A DNA stretch of 64,000 bases from Pseudomonas fluorescens (GTDB lineage Bacteria; Pseudomonadota; Gammaproteobacteria; Pseudomonadales; Pseudomonadaceae). The stretch spans positions 62,001-126,000 of the forward strand of contig NZ_CABVIY010000007.1 in NCBI RefSeq assembly GCF_902498195.1. Reading direction: 5' to 3'. Position 1 is the first letter of the stretch. Every line of letters begins with the position of its first letter. Both the position numbers and the translations under genes were made by a program. Shown here one piece after another: positions 35,021 through 44,663 of this stretch. Under the pieces are notes generated by a model. That model was given only the letters and a program-made list of their open reading frames with translations. It was not told where the DNA came from and ran no database searches.

Positions 35021-36694
35021 TCAATCTTCGCGATAGCGACGCAGCTTCAACTGCTTGCCGGCAACGCGAGTGTCCTTCAGTTTGGTCAGCAGCTTCTCCA
35101 GACCATCTTCCGGCAGCTCGACGAGGCTGAAGCTGTCACGCACCTGGATGCGACCGATGGCTTCACGTGCCAGACCACCTTCGTTGAGGATGGCGCCCAG
35201 CAGGTTCTTGGCAGCGATACCATCACGCGCACCCAGCGCGGTACGGCAACGAGCACGGCCTTCGCCCAGCGGCATCGGAGCGCGACGCTCGCGGTCACCA
35301 CGCTCAGGACGGTCACCGGAACGCTCTGGACGATCGCCACGCGGTGCGTTGTTCGGCACCAGTGGACGTTCTTTCTCGATAGCGGCCAGGTTCAGCGCTT
35401 GACCATTGGTAGCCTTGCGCAGCAGGGCGGCGGCCAGGGCACGCGGGCTGCAACCGATGTCGGCGGTCAGGCGATCGAGCAGATCACCGTGAGTCGATTC
35501 GGCATCAGCCACCAGCGGCGACAGGCTGTTGGTCAGTTTCTTGATGCGTGCATCCAGAACGGCTTGCGCGTCCGGCAGGCGAACTTCAGCAACCTTCTGA
35601 CCGGTTACACGCTCGATCACCTGCAGCATACGGCGCTCACGTGGAGTCACCAGCAGCAATGCACGACCTTCGCGACCGGCACGGCCGGTACGGCCGATAC
35701 GGTGAACGTAGGATTCCGGATCGTACGGCATGTCAACGTTGAACACGTGAGTGATGCGCGGAACGTCCAGGCCACGAGCCGCAACGTCGGTCGCCACAAC
35801 GATGTCCAGGCGGCCATCCTTGAGGGAGTCGATCACGCGCTCACGCTGGTTCTGGGCGATGTCACCGTTCAGCGCAGCGGCTTTGTAGCCTTTGGCTTCC
35901 AGGGCACTGGCCAGGTCCAGGGTCGCTTGCTTGGTACGCACGAACATGATCAGCGCGTCGAAATCTTCCACTTCCAGCAGGCTCAATACAGCCGAGGTCT
36001 TCTGGTCAGCGTGAACCAACAGGTGAGCCTGTTCGATCGCGGTAACGGTCTGAGTCTTGGTCTGGATCTTCACGTGTTGCGGATCGCGCAGATGGCGTTC
36101 GGCAATGGCACGGATCGACTGCGGCAGGGTGGCCGAGAACAATACGGTCTGACGGGTTGCAGGCAGGGCCTTGAAGATAACTTCCAGGTCGTCCATGAAG
36201 CCCAGCTTGAGCATTTCGTCGGCTTCGTCGAGAACCAGGTGGTTCACGGTCGCCAGCACTTTTTCGTCACGACGCAGGTGGTCGCACAGACGGCCCGGCG
36301 TGGCGACAACAATCTGTGCGCCATTACGGATTGCTTTCAGCTGTGGGCCCATCGGCGCGCCGCCGTAGACAGCCACAACGGTTACGCCCGGCATTTGCTT
36401 GGCGTAGGTTTCAAAAGCGGTTGCAACTTGTAGCGCCAACTCACGAGTTGGGGCCAGGATCAGGGCTTGCGGTTCGCGCTTTGCAGGATCGATGCGATGC
36501 AGGATCGGCAGGGCGAACGCAGCGGTTTTACCCGTACCGGTTTGCGCCTGACCAATCATGTCGTGACCGGCCATGATGATCGGGATCGATTGCTGCTGAA
36601 TAGCCGATGGCTCTTCGTAGCCAGTCGCGGTGACGGCTGCAAGAATATTCGGATTAAGATTAAAAGCGGCGAAGCCGCCGGTTTCCTGGGTCAT
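35021..36694 (-). CDS. deaD: DEAD-box RNA helicase DeaD/CsdA
   Basis: 557 aa. Helicase core motifs in order: Q motif around AIQQQSIPII, motif I AQTGTGKTAAF, Ia PTRELALQV, II LDEADEML, III SATLP, V DVAARGLD and VI HRIGRTGRAGR. A DbpA-type RNA-binding domain at the C-terminus (about 480-545, FSLVELPEDGLEKLLTKL) is preceded by an arginine-rich linker. This is the cold-shock and ribosome-assembly helicase. The upstream intergenic region exceeds 400 bp, consistent with a long regulated 5' leader. Confidence 0.94.
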   Translation of the reverse strand: MTQETGGFAAFNLNPNILAAVTATGYEEPSAIQQQSIPIIMAGHDMIGQAQTGTGKTAAFALPILHRIDPAKREPQALILAPTRELALQVATAFETYAKQMPGVTVVAVYGGAPMGPQLKAIRNGAQIVVATPGRLCDHLRRDEKVLATVNHLVLDEADEMLKLGFMDDLEVIFKALPATRQTVLFSATLPQSIRAIAERHLRDPQHVKIQTKTQTVTAIEQAHLLVHADQKTSAVLSLLEVEDFDALIMFVRTKQATLDLASALEAKGYKAAALNGDIAQNQRERVIDSLKDGRLDIVVATDVAARGLDVPRITHVFNVDMPYDPESYVHRIGRTGRAGREGRALLLVTPRERRMLQVIERVTGQKVAEVRLPDAQAVLDARIKKLTNSLSPLVADAESTHGDLLDRLTADIGCSPRALAAALLRKATNGQALNLAAIEKERPLVPNNAPRGDRPERSGDRPERGDRERRAPMPLGEGRARCRTALGARDGIAAKNLLGAILNEGGLAREAIGRIQVRDSFSLVELPEDGLEKLLTKLKDTRVAGKQLKLRRYRED

Positions 36695-37115
36695 GGGTCT
36701 GCCTCTAAGTGCATCCGCAAAGACCCATGCTCCAAAGCTGCGCGTGCCGTGTTGAGACTCAAGAGTCGCCCTGGCAGCTTTGTCGGCGGGGATTTGCGAA
36801 AACGAATGAATGAAAAGAATCGTTAAGGAAGAGTCCGCAGTACGGACGTGCAGCCGAAGCTGACTTCGGGGAATTGCTCTACCTAAACGCGGCCCGGCTA
36901 AAGGCCGGCGCGCACTATACCGGAATTTGCTGAAAAAGGGAGCCTTTTTTTAACCCGGAACACCCGCATACGGCGTTCTGTCACAGGCTTTGCGGATAAT
37001 CGTGCGAGCGTCTATTTTTCAAAGGCCCGGCCCTGCCGGCGATGGCGCTAAAACGGTTCACCCGCAATACCGGGACCGTCGGTCCGACTCCCCTTCCCGC
37101 CCGAGGAAATGCTCC
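36695..37115. other. Long divergent intergenic region, probable deaD 5' leader
   Basis: 421 bp with no gene supported. It should contain the deaD promoter and a long untranslated leader, as is usual for cold-shock helicases, and the crotonase promoter on the other side. A short AAAAAGG-GAG-CCTTTTTTT hairpin lies at 36933-36951. No riboswitch could be recognised. Confidence 0.5.
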
Positions 37116-37907
37116 ATGAAAGAGCTCAGCACCCGCCGTGTGAGCCGTGAAAAGCGCGGTCATGTCCTGTTGATCGGCCTGGATCGGGTCGCCAAGCGCA
37201 ACGCCTTCGACCTCGAACTGCTCAACGAGCTGAGCCTGGCCTACGGCGAGTTCGAGGCCGACAGCGAAGCGCGAGTGGCCGTGGTCTTTGGTCATGGCGA
37301 ACATTTCACCGCCGGGCTGGACCTGGTGAGTGCCAGCGCAGCGCTGACCGAAGGCTGGCAGGCACCGCCCGGCGGTTGCGATCCGTGGGGGGTGTTCGCC
37401 GGTCCCAGGGTCAGCAAACCCGTCATTGTCGCCGCGCAAGGGTACTGCCTGACCATCGGTATCGAGCTGATGCTGGCCGCCGATATCAACCTGTGCGCCA
37501 GCAACACCCGCTTCGCACAAATGGAGGTGCAGCGCGGCATCTTCCCCTTCGGCGGTGCCACGTTGCGCCTGCATCAGGTGGCCGGCTGGGGCAATGCGAT
37601 GCGCTGGATGCTGACCGGTGATGAGTTCGATGCCCGCGATGCCTTGCACCTGGGCCTGGTGCAGGAAGTCATGGCCAGCGAGGACTTGATGCCGCGGGCG
37701 ATCGAGCTGGCCGAGCGCATCGCCCGGCAGGCGCCGTTGGGGGTTCAGGCGACGCTGATGTCTGCCCGGCAAGCGCGTTATGAAGGGGAAACCGCTGCGG
37801 CGCAGGGGTTGCCGGCACTGGTGAAGAAGTTGCTGAGCAGTGAGGATGCCCAGGAGGGTGTACGGTCACTGGTGGAGCGGCGGCCCGGGGTTTTCAAAGG
37901 GGCGTAG
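37116..37907 (+). CDS. Crotonase/enoyl-CoA hydratase family protein
   Basis: 263 aa crotonase fold. VLLIGLDRVAKRNAFDLEL is the first conserved stretch. The oxyanion-hole loops are near HGEHFTAGLDLVSAS (about 61-75) and AAQGYCLTIGIELMLAADI (about 106-124). The Glu expected for hydration appears within RFAQMEVQRGIFPFGG. The reaction cannot be fixed from sequence. ATG 37116 follows GAGGA. Its TAG stop codon is provided by the first bases of a short repeat element. Confidence 0.88.
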   Translation: MKELSTRRVSREKRGHVLLIGLDRVAKRNAFDLELLNELSLAYGEFEADSEARVAVVFGHGEHFTAGLDLVSASAALTEGWQAPPGGCDPWGVFAGPRVSKPVIVAAQGYCLTIGIELMLAADINLCASNTRFAQMEVQRGIFPFGGATLRLHQVAGWGNAMRWMLTGDEFDARDALHLGLVQEVMASEDLMPRAIELAERIARQAPLGVQATLMSARQARYEGETAAAQGLPALVKKLLSSEDAQEGVRSLVERRPGVFKGA

Positions 37908-37979
37908 GAGCTGCCGGAGGCTGCGATCTTTGATTTTGGCCTTTAAAATCAAAAGATCGCAGCCTCCGGCAGCTCCTAC
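37904..37979. repeat. Inverted repeat of the GTAGGAGCTGCCG family overlapping a stop codon
   Basis: GTAGGAGCTGCCGGAGGCTG and its reverse complement form almost the whole element, with GATCTTTGATTTT / AAAATCAAAAGATC inside. The element begins one base before the TAG stop of the crotonase gene, so the repeat supplies that stop codon. Confidence 0.88.
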
Positions 37980-37997
37980 AGTGGATGTTTGCATCCT

Positions 37998-38753
37998 TCA
38001 AGTCGCCGGGCGAATCGCCTTGATCAACGATTGCAACGAATACCCCAACCGGGGCGCCAGTGCTTCGGCCCGAGCGGTCAGCCCGTCCATATCCAGCTCC
38101 TGGTCCAGCTCCGCAGGCACGATCAGGATCACGTTGCCCTCCTTCACCGGCAACTCCCAGTAATGCCGGTGATAAAGCCCGCGCAGCAACGCGGCGCCCA
38201 GGGGCTTGCCGTCGTCGGTGGCCCATTGATTGATCACCAGCCAGCCACCTGGATTCAGGCGCTTCTGGCAGTTTTCCAGAAAGGTCCAGGCCAGATGCCC
38301 GACACCCGGGCCGACGTCGGTATAGAGGTCGACAAAAATCAGGTCCGCCGGCTCGGCGGTGTCGAGCAGTTCCAGCGCATCGCCCACGCGGATGTACAGG
38401 CGCGGATCGTCGTCCAGCCCCAGGTATTCGATGGCCAGGCGCGGCACATCGGGGCGCAGTTCAATGGCTTCGACATCTTCCAGCGGCAGGAACTTGAGGC
38501 AGGCCTGGGTCAGCGTGCCGGCACCGAGACCGAGGAACAGCGCGTTTTCCGGCTGTTCATGGCACAGCGCACCGATCAGCATTGCCCGGGTGTAATCGTA
38601 CTCAAGCCAACTCGGGTCGGCGGTGAAGACGCAGCTCTGCTCGATGGCATCACCGAATTCGAGAAAACGGTAATCAGCCACTTCCAGCACGCGAATCACG
38701 CCAAATTCGTCCTGCACCTCGGCGAGCAAATGCTCGACGCGCTCCTCAGTCAT
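37998..38753 (-). CDS. Spermidine synthase-like SAM-dependent protein
   Basis: 251 aa Rossmann-fold protein of the spermidine-synthase/PABMT group. The nucleotide-binding segment LFLGLGAGTLTQACLKFL (about 92-109) is followed by VEAIELRPDVPRLA and DLIFVDLYTDVG. The classical polyamine-binding Asp/Tyr motifs of SpeE are not all present, so an authentic spermidine synthase activity is doubtful. Convergent with the crotonase gene. Divergent from class II DAHP synthase. Confidence 0.8.
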   Translation of the reverse strand: MTEERVEHLLAEVQDEFGVIRVLEVADYRFLEFGDAIEQSCVFTADPSWLEYDYTRAMLIGALCHEQPENALFLGLGAGTLTQACLKFLPLEDVEAIELRPDVPRLAIEYLGLDDDPRLYIRVGDALELLDTAEPADLIFVDLYTDVGPGVGHLAWTFLENCQKRLNPGGWLVINQWATDDGKPLGAALLRGLYHRHYWELPVKEGNVILIVPAELDQELDMDGLTARAEALAPRLGYSLQSLIKAIRPAT

Positions 38754-38914
38754 TTCGTCTCCCGATCGTCACCCAGCCTTCAATACAGAAGCAGCAACGC
38801 AATAACACCGCTCACGGTGCGGCAAAGGCGCGATTGTCCGCGAAGCAGCGGGAACAGGTCACGCACTAATTGCTGATAACATGGTTGTCCGAGCGTAAAA
38901 CATTAGAGACCGTG

Positions 38915-40261
38915 ATGAGCCAACCCTGGAGTCCTGACAGCTGGCGCGCCTTGCCGATCCAGCAACAACCCCAATACCCCGACGCGGCGCATTTGCAGCA
39001 CGTCGAGCAAACCCTGGCCAGCTATCCGCCGCTGGTGTTTGCCGGCGAAGCCCGGGAATTGCGTCGTCAGTTTGCCGAAGTGACCCAGGGCCGAGCGTTT
39101 CTGTTGCAGGGCGGCGACTGCGCCGAAAGCTTCGCCGAGTTCTCCGCCGCGAAAATCCGCGACACCTTCAAGGTGCTGCTGCAAATGGCGATCGTCATGA
39201 CCTTTGCGGCCGGTTGCCCGGTGGTCAAGGTCGGCCGCATGGCCGGACAGTTCGCCAAGCCGCGCTCGGCCAACGACGAGACGATCGACGGCGTGACCTT
39301 GCCGGCCTACCGGGGCGATATCGTCAACGGCATCGGTTTCGACGAAAAAAGCCGCGTCCCGGACCCGGACCGCCTGCTGCAGTCCTACCACCAGTCCACC
39401 GCCACCCTGAACCTGCTGCGCGCCTTCGCCCAGGGCGGTTTTGCCGACCTGCATCAGGTGCACAAGTGGAACCTGGACTTCATCGCCAACTCGGCCCTGG
39501 CGGAAAAGTACAGCCACCTGGCCGACCGCATCGATGAAACCCTGGCGTTCATGCGCGCCTGTGGCATGGACAGCTCGCCCCAGCTGCGCGAAACCAGTTT
39601 CTTCACCGCCCACGAAGCGCTGCTGCTGAACTACGAAGAAGCCTTCGTGCGTCGCGACAGCCTGACCAACGATTACTACGATTGCTCGGCCCACATGCTG
39701 TGGATCGGCGATCGCACCCGTCAACTCGACGGCGCCCACGTCGAATTCCTGCGCGGGGTGAATAATCCGATCGGGGTCAAGGTCGGCCCGAGCATGAACC
39801 CTGAAGACCTGATCCGCCTGATCGACGTGCTGAACCCGGACAACGATCCGGGCCGCCTGAACCTGATTGCGCGGATGGGCGCGAACAAGGTCGGCGACCA
39901 CCTGCCGCAGTTGATCCGCGCCGTGCAGCGCGAAGGCAGGCAGGTGCTGTGGAGCTCGGACCCGATGCACGGCAACACCATCAAGGCCAGCAGCGGCTAC
40001 AAGACCCGGGATTTCGCGCAGATCCTCGGCGAAGTGAAGCAGTTCTTCCAGGTGCACGAGGCGGAAGGCAGTTATGCCGGTGGCATTCACATCGAGATGA
40101 CCGGGCAGAACGTGACCGAATGCATCGGCGGGGCGCGGCCGATTACCGAGGATGGCTTGTCGGATCGTTATCACACCCATTGCGACCCGCGGATGAATGC
40201 CGACCAGTCGCTGGAATTGGCGTTCCTGATTGCCGAGACCCTGAAACAAGTCCGTCGCTAA
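38915..40261 (+). CDS. Class II 3-deoxy-7-phosphoheptulonate synthase
   Basis: 448 aa, plant/actinobacterial class II DAHP synthase. It condenses PEP and erythrose 4-phosphate at the entry to the shikimate pathway. The Mn-binding Cys is in FLLQGGDCAESFAEF (about residue 69), with VKVGRMAGQFAKPRS, LWIGDRTRQLDGAHVEFLRG, GVKVGPSM and the C-terminal Glu/Asp ligands in GGIHIEMTGQNVTECIGG. A class I DAHP synthase is encoded 14 kb downstream. Start ATG 38915 (MSQPWSPDSW) has only a weak site (TAGAGA). Confidence 0.94.
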   Translation: MSQPWSPDSWRALPIQQQPQYPDAAHLQHVEQTLASYPPLVFAGEARELRRQFAEVTQGRAFLLQGGDCAESFAEFSAAKIRDTFKVLLQMAIVMTFAAGCPVVKVGRMAGQFAKPRSANDETIDGVTLPAYRGDIVNGIGFDEKSRVPDPDRLLQSYHQSTATLNLLRAFAQGGFADLHQVHKWNLDFIANSALAEKYSHLADRIDETLAFMRACGMDSSPQLRETSFFTAHEALLLNYEEAFVRRDSLTNDYYDCSAHMLWIGDRTRQLDGAHVEFLRGVNNPIGVKVGPSMNPEDLIRLIDVLNPDNDPGRLNLIARMGANKVGDHLPQLIRAVQREGRQVLWSSDPMHGNTIKASSGYKTRDFAQILGEVKQFFQVHEAEGSYAGGIHIEMTGQNVTECIGGARPITEDGLSDRYHTHCDPRMNADQSLELAFLIAETLKQVRR

Positions 40262-40291
40262 ATAGCGTCGCTCCCATAGGTACAGCGCACA

Positions 40292-40317
40292 CCTGTGGGA
40301 GCGGGCTTGCTCGCGAA
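40292..40317. repeat. Single REP half (TGTGGGAGCGGGCTTGCTCGCGAA)
   Basis: One well-conserved arm of the REP family after class II DAHP synthase. A degraded opposite arm (GCTCCCATAGGT) lies about 20 bp to the left, so it may be a decayed pair. Confidence 0.7.
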
Positions 40318-40326
40318 AGCGCCGGT

Positions 40327-41556
40327 TCAGGCACCCTCAATTTCGGCGAATGCCCACCTCAACCGATTCGCACTCGCCCGCAGGCAATTCAACTGAACCC
40401 GCTCCAACCCCAACCAGTCCGCCATCCGCCGCAGATTTACCGCCAACGCCAGCATCCCCTCTTCATCCAGCCCCGATTCCTCCTCATGTACCGCATGCAC
40501 GGCTAACTGGCTCGCAGCCCGTTCGGCGCGCAGATCAACCCGCGCGGCAATCCGCTCGTTGTGCAGGAACGGCAACACGTAATAGCCAAAGACCCGCTTG
40601 TCTTGCGGCGTGTAGATCTCCAGCCGGTAGCGAAAATCGAACAGGCGCTCGGTGCGGCTGCGCTCCCAGATCAGCGAATCGAATGGCGACAACAGCGCAC
40701 TGGCCTCGACCTTGCGCGGCACTTTGGGCTGAGGCAGGCAATAGGCCGGCTGTCGCCAGCCCTGGACCTCACAGACCAGCAATTCGCCAGCCTCGACCAA
40801 CTCCTCAAGTCGCGGACGACTGTCAGCGGGATTCAAACGGAAGTAGTCGCGCAAGTCCTTCTCGGTGCCCACACCCAGGGCGGTCGCGGCGTGCAGCAAT
40901 AACCCGCGCTGGGCCTGCGCTTCACTGAGCAGCGGTTGCGCCAGAATCGCCGAGGGAATCACCCGTTCCGGCAAATCATAGAGCCGCTCGAACCCGCGCC
41001 GACCGGCAACGGTCACTTCGCCGGCGGCGAACAACCATTCCAGTGCATGTTTCTCCGCACTCCAGTCCCACCACGGCCCTGCCCGTTCCTGGCGCGTCGA
41101 CAGGCTGCCAGCGCCCAGCGCCCCTCGTTCCTGAACGCAAGCCAACACCCGGCGAACCGTGTCCTGTTGTTCACGGCCGAAACGCGCCAGTTGTTGATAA
41201 ATGTCTTCACCACGCATCGCACGCTGCATGCGCCAGCGCATCAATGGGTACATCGACATGGGCAACAGCGACGCTTCATGGCCCCAGTATTCGAACAAAG
41301 TGCGACGCCGGCCCTGACTCCAGGCAGCCTGGTCGAGCAGGTCGGAGGAGTAATGACCGAGACGGGAAAACAGCGGAAGGTAGTGCGAGCGCACCACGGC
41401 ATTGACGGAGTCGATCTGCAGGATGCCCAGCCGCTCGATCAGGCGATTGAGCTGAACCGGTTTGATCGTCGCTGGCGGCTGGCGCCCGTTGAATCCTTGG
41501 GCAGCCAGCGCCAGACGCCGAGCCTGTTTGAGGGAAAAGGACTGTGTTGCGGGCAT
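40327..41556 (-). CDS. YcaQ/AlkX-type winged-helix DNA glycosylase family protein
   Basis: 409 aa, HTH_42 superfamily. Characterised relatives AlkZ/AlkX (E. coli YcaQ) are DNA glycosylases that unhook interstrand cross-links and remove alkylated bases. The catalytic QxD motif is seen in LGILQIDSVNAVVRSHYLPL (about residue 47). FEYWGHEASLLP and SPFDSLIWERSRTERLFDF are further family blocks. ATG 41556 has AAGGAG six nt upstream, which decides against the ATG at 41562. No LexA box was noticed nearby. Confidence 0.88.
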   Translation of the reverse strand: MPATQSFSLKQARRLALAAQGFNGRQPPATIKPVQLNRLIERLGILQIDSVNAVVRSHYLPLFSRLGHYSSDLLDQAAWSQGRRRTLFEYWGHEASLLPMSMYPLMRWRMQRAMRGEDIYQQLARFGREQQDTVRRVLACVQERGALGAGSLSTRQERAGPWWDWSAEKHALEWLFAAGEVTVAGRRGFERLYDLPERVIPSAILAQPLLSEAQAQRGLLLHAATALGVGTEKDLRDYFRLNPADSRPRLEELVEAGELLVCEVQGWRQPAYCLPQPKVPRKVEASALLSPFDSLIWERSRTERLFDFRYRLEIYTPQDKRVFGYYVLPFLHNERIAARVDLRAERAASQLAVHAVHEEESGLDEEGMLALAVNLRRMADWLGLERVQLNCLRASANRLRWAFAEIEGA

Positions 41557-41620
41557 GAGCATCTCCTTGTCTGCTCGCAACCTACCTCACCGAAAGTCGG
41601 TTTGTGTAGTTGTGTGTGAC

Positions 41621-41836
41621 TCATTTATGCATTGGATCATTCCAGAATGGCTTGACCGACTCGAACTCCACATCCGCCCGGCTCATGCCAATGTCCTTCA
41701 GCGCTTCGTCACTCAGACTCGCCAGCAACTCGCGTTCCCGGTGCAGTTCGTACCAGCGGCTGAACTTGTGCAGCAGGTCGGATACCAGATGGACCGAATG
41801 TTTTTCTGTGACTGGATGTTCAATTTGACCTTTCAT
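41621..41836 (-). CDS. DUF1127 small protein
   Basis: 71 aa. The C-terminal DUF1127 (YjiS-like) motif RELLASLSDEALKDIGMSRA is intact. The N-terminus is short and basic. Such arginine-rich mini-proteins bind RNA and influence phosphate metabolism or RNA turnover in some alphaproteobacteria; the role in Pseudomonas is unclear. Divergent from the LysR gene across 95 bp, so it is a possible target of that regulator. Confidence 0.85.
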   Translation of the reverse strand: MKGQIEHPVTEKHSVHLVSDLLHKFSRWYELHRERELLASLSDEALKDIGMSRADVEFESVKPFWNDPMHK

Positions 41837-41931
41837 CTTGTTGCCCTCCGTTTGGATGGCTTCAATATCGCCCCAGGCCTAAGATCAATCCAACGAATGT
41901 TTCTGATGTCACATATCTCGGAGATTGATGA

Positions 41932-42786
41932 ATGTCTGCCTACCCGAGTATTGATACCGACGTGTTGCGCACCTTCGTCGCCATCGCCGACCAGGGCGGG
42001 TTTACCCGCGCCGGGGAGCAGGTCAATCGCACCCAGTCAGCCGTGAGCATGCAAATGAAACGGCTGGAAGAGGATGTATTGCAGCGGCAATTGTTCCAGC
42101 GCGACGGCCGGCAAGTGCGGCTCACGGCGGAAGGCCAGGTGCTGCTCGGCTATGCCCGGCGCATCCTCAAGCTGCACAGCGAAGTCTTCAACACCCTGCG
42201 CGAGCCGCACATGGTCGGGATGGTGCGCATCGGCACGCCGGACGATTACGTGATGCGTTTCCTGCCGGGGATCCTGCGGCGCTTTGCCCAGACCTATCCG
42301 CTGATCCAGATCGAGGTGCACTGCGAATCATCAAAACAATTGCTGATGCGCCAGGACCTCGACCTGTCCATCGTCACGCGCGAACCGGGCAGCGAAATCG
42401 GCCAGTTGTTGCGCAAGGAGCGTTTTGTCTGGGCCGAGGCGCAATGCTATAGCGCCCACGAGCAAACACCCTTGCCGCTGGCGATGTTCAACAGCGATTG
42501 CTTCTGCCGTTTATGGGCGTGCAATGCCCTGGATGCCATGGGCCGTGATTACCGCGTGGCCTACAACAGCGACAGCCTGTCAGCGATCATGGCGGTGGTC
42601 AGCGCGGGGCTGGCGGTGACCGCACAACTGGAAAGCCTGGTGACCCCGGACATGCGCATTCTCGGTGAAGCCGAAGGCCTGCCGGTATTGCCCGAGGCCA
42701 GCATCATGCTGGTACGCAACCTGCACAATCCTTCGCCGATCACCGAATGCCTGGCCGAACACATCATCGAAGGCTTCAAACCTTAA
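41932..42786 (+). CDS. LysR-family transcriptional regulator
   Basis: 284 aa. The N-terminal winged helix-turn-helix LRTFVAIADQGGFTRAGEQV and TQSAVSMQMKRLEED is followed by a periplasmic-binding-protein-like effector domain (about 90-280). It is transcribed away from the DUF1127 gene, its most likely target by the usual LysR divergent arrangement. The last 11 bp overlap the convergent TauE/SafE gene. Effector unknown. Confidence 0.92.
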   Translation: MSAYPSIDTDVLRTFVAIADQGGFTRAGEQVNRTQSAVSMQMKRLEEDVLQRQLFQRDGRQVRLTAEGQVLLGYARRILKLHSEVFNTLREPHMVGMVRIGTPDDYVMRFLPGILRRFAQTYPLIQIEVHCESSKQLLMRQDLDLSIVTREPGSEIGQLLRKERFVWAEAQCYSAHEQTPLPLAMFNSDCFCRLWACNALDAMGRDYRVAYNSDSLSAIMAVVSAGLAVTAQLESLVTPDMRILGEAEGLPVLPEASIMLVRNLHNPSPITECLAEHIIEGFKP

Positions 42787-43525
42787 ACGCGAGCATCACC
42801 GCGCAGAACACCAGGAAGCCGCAAAACAGCGCGCGCAACACCCGCTCCGGCATGGCGTGGGCGATCTTCACGCCCCAACTGATGCTCATCAGGCCGCCGA
42901 TGGCCAAGGGCACGCCGATCAGCCAGTGCACCTGATGGTGCACCGCATAGGTGACCAGGGTGACGCCCGTACTGGGCAACGCCAGCGCCAGCGACAAGCC
43001 CTGGGCCACCACCTGGGTGGTGCCGAACAGGCTGGTCAGCACCGGCGTCGCCACCACGGCCCCGCCCACCCCGAACAGTCCGCCCATGGTGCCGGAGGCC
43101 GCACCGAGCACGCCCAGCCATGGCCATGAGTAGTTCATCTGCGCGGATGCGGGTGCATTGGCGAAGAACATGCGAATCAGGTTGTAGGCCGACAACGCGA
43201 TCAGAAACGCGACGAACCCGATGCGCATGGTTTGCGCATCAATGCCCACCGCCCATATCGAACCGATCCAGGCGAAGCAGAAGCCCATGGAAGCCAGCGG
43301 CAATGCGTGGCGCAGTTCGATACGGTTGCGTTGGTGATAGCGCCACAGCGCGAGCATCACATTGGGCACCACCATCACCAGTGCCGTGCCTTGTGCGATC
43401 TGTTGATCGAGACCACACAACACACCCAGCAGCGGAATGGCGATCAAACCGCCACCGATGCCGAATATCCCGCCGAGGGTGCCCAGGGCAGCGCCGAAAA
43501 CCAGGTACAGCAAAAACTCAATCAC
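42776..43525 (-). CDS. TauE/SafE-family sulfite/organosulfonate exporter
   Basis: 249 aa inner-membrane protein with seven to eight hydrophobic segments. The two internally repeated signatures GTLGGIFGIGGGLIAIP (about residue 16) and GTMGGLFGVGGAVVATP (about 148) are diagnostic of TauE/SafE. Members export sulfite or sulfoacetate; the substrate is not identifiable here. Divergent from a second LysR gene 112 bp away. Confidence 0.9.
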   Translation of the reverse strand: MIEFLLYLVFGAALGTLGGIFGIGGGLIAIPLLGVLCGLDQQIAQGTALVMVVPNVMLALWRYHQRNRIELRHALPLASMGFCFAWIGSIWAVGIDAQTMRIGFVAFLIALSAYNLIRMFFANAPASAQMNYSWPWLGVLGAASGTMGGLFGVGGAVVATPVLTSLFGTTQVVAQGLSLALALPSTGVTLVTYAVHHQVHWLIGVPLAIGGLMSISWGVKIAHAMPERVLRALFCGFLVFCAVMLAFKV

Positions 43526-43637
43526 GGCATTTTCCCCTTTACGTCAGGGCTTTCATCCTACGCAGTTGCTTCTAGCGCGGAAACGCACAGCAACGCACAA
43601 TGGCTATGCCAATCTCGCACAAGCAATGAGCGTACCC

Positions 43638-44594
43638 ATGAATCCCAACCAACTGACCGACCAACTGGGACTGTTTCTCGACGTGTTGGAAACCGGCAGT
43701 TTTTCCGCCGCCTCGCGCCGCCATCCGCTGACGCCTTCGGCCGTGGCCCGGCGCATCGACAGCCTGGAAAGCGCGGTCGGCAGTCAGTTGTTCATGCGCA
43801 GCACCCATGCGGTGCGCGCAACACCGGCCGGCCTGGCGTTTGCCGAGCGGGCGCGGCGAATCGTCGCCGAATTGCGCCTGGCCAGGGCCGAAGCCGTGTC
43901 CCTGAGCAGCGCCCCGGAAGGCTTGATTCGGGTGGACGCACCGGCCGCTTTCGGTCGCCGGCACCTGGCGCCGGTGATTGCCGACTTCCTGATGCTCTAC
44001 CCCGGCCTCGACGTGCAACTGCACCTGATCGACAGCTTTGTCGACATGCAGGGCCTGAACCTGGGCAAGGTCGATCTGGTGCTGCGCGCCGGGCAGTTGG
44101 CCGACACCCGGCTGGTGGCCACGCCGCTGGCGAGCATGGTGCGCATCGCCTGCGCCAGCCCCGAGTATTTGCAGCGCCGCGGCATACCGAATGATCCGGC
44201 ACAACTGATCGAACATGATGGCCTCGACTGGGACGGCCTGGCCCCACCCTTCGCCTGGCGCTTCGAACGTGAAGGCCAGATGCAACTCCACCGTCCATCA
44301 CGCGTGCGCATGAGCGCCAACAATGCCGAAGCACTGGTTTGCGGCGCATTGGCCGGGCTGGGCATCGCGCACTTGCCGACGTGGCTGGCGAGCGAGTACC
44401 TGCTGCGGGGCGAATTGTTGCCGCTGTTCTGTGAAAACGGCTTGCCGAAACCGGAAAGCGCAGGAATCTATGCCTTGCGCCTGGAGCAGCAACCCAATTC
44501 CCGCAGCCGCCTGTTGCTGGAATACCTGAAAACCCGCTTCAGCCCGATCCCCCCGTGGGATCTGGTACTGCAAACGCAACTGGTGCACCGCTAG
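43638..44594 (+). CDS. LysR-family transcriptional regulator
   Basis: 318 aa. Helix-turn-helix LFLDVLETGSFSAASRRHPL and TPSAVARRIDSLESAVGSQL (residues about 12-52), and effector domain about 90-295. It has the features of the CrgA/PtrR-like subgroup with IRVDAPAAFGRRHLAPVI. Divergent from the TauE/SafE exporter and so probably its regulator. Start is ATG 43638 or ATG 43626, with no strong site before either. Confidence 0.9.
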   Translation: MNPNQLTDQLGLFLDVLETGSFSAASRRHPLTPSAVARRIDSLESAVGSQLFMRSTHAVRATPAGLAFAERARRIVAELRLARAEAVSLSSAPEGLIRVDAPAAFGRRHLAPVIADFLMLYPGLDVQLHLIDSFVDMQGLNLGKVDLVLRAGQLADTRLVATPLASMVRIACASPEYLQRRGIPNDPAQLIEHDGLDWDGLAPPFAWRFEREGQMQLHRPSRVRMSANNAEALVCGALAGLGIAHLPTWLASEYLLRGELLPLFCENGLPKPESAGIYALRLEQQPNSRSRLLLEYLKTRFSPIPPWDLVLQTQLVHR

Positions 44595-44663
44595 TCCAGA
44601 ATTGTCTGGTGCATTAAAGATTTGCCCGCTAGATTCATGACGATCACTGATCAAGGCTTCAAC

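Noticed and set aside
35399..36433. 344-codon open frame antisense to deaD
   Set aside because: Shadow of the conserved helicase; no ribosome-binding site and no recognisable motif.
41462..42046. Plus-strand frame across the YcaQ/DUF1127/LysR junctions
   Set aside because: It overlaps three supported genes in other frames and its product has no known features.
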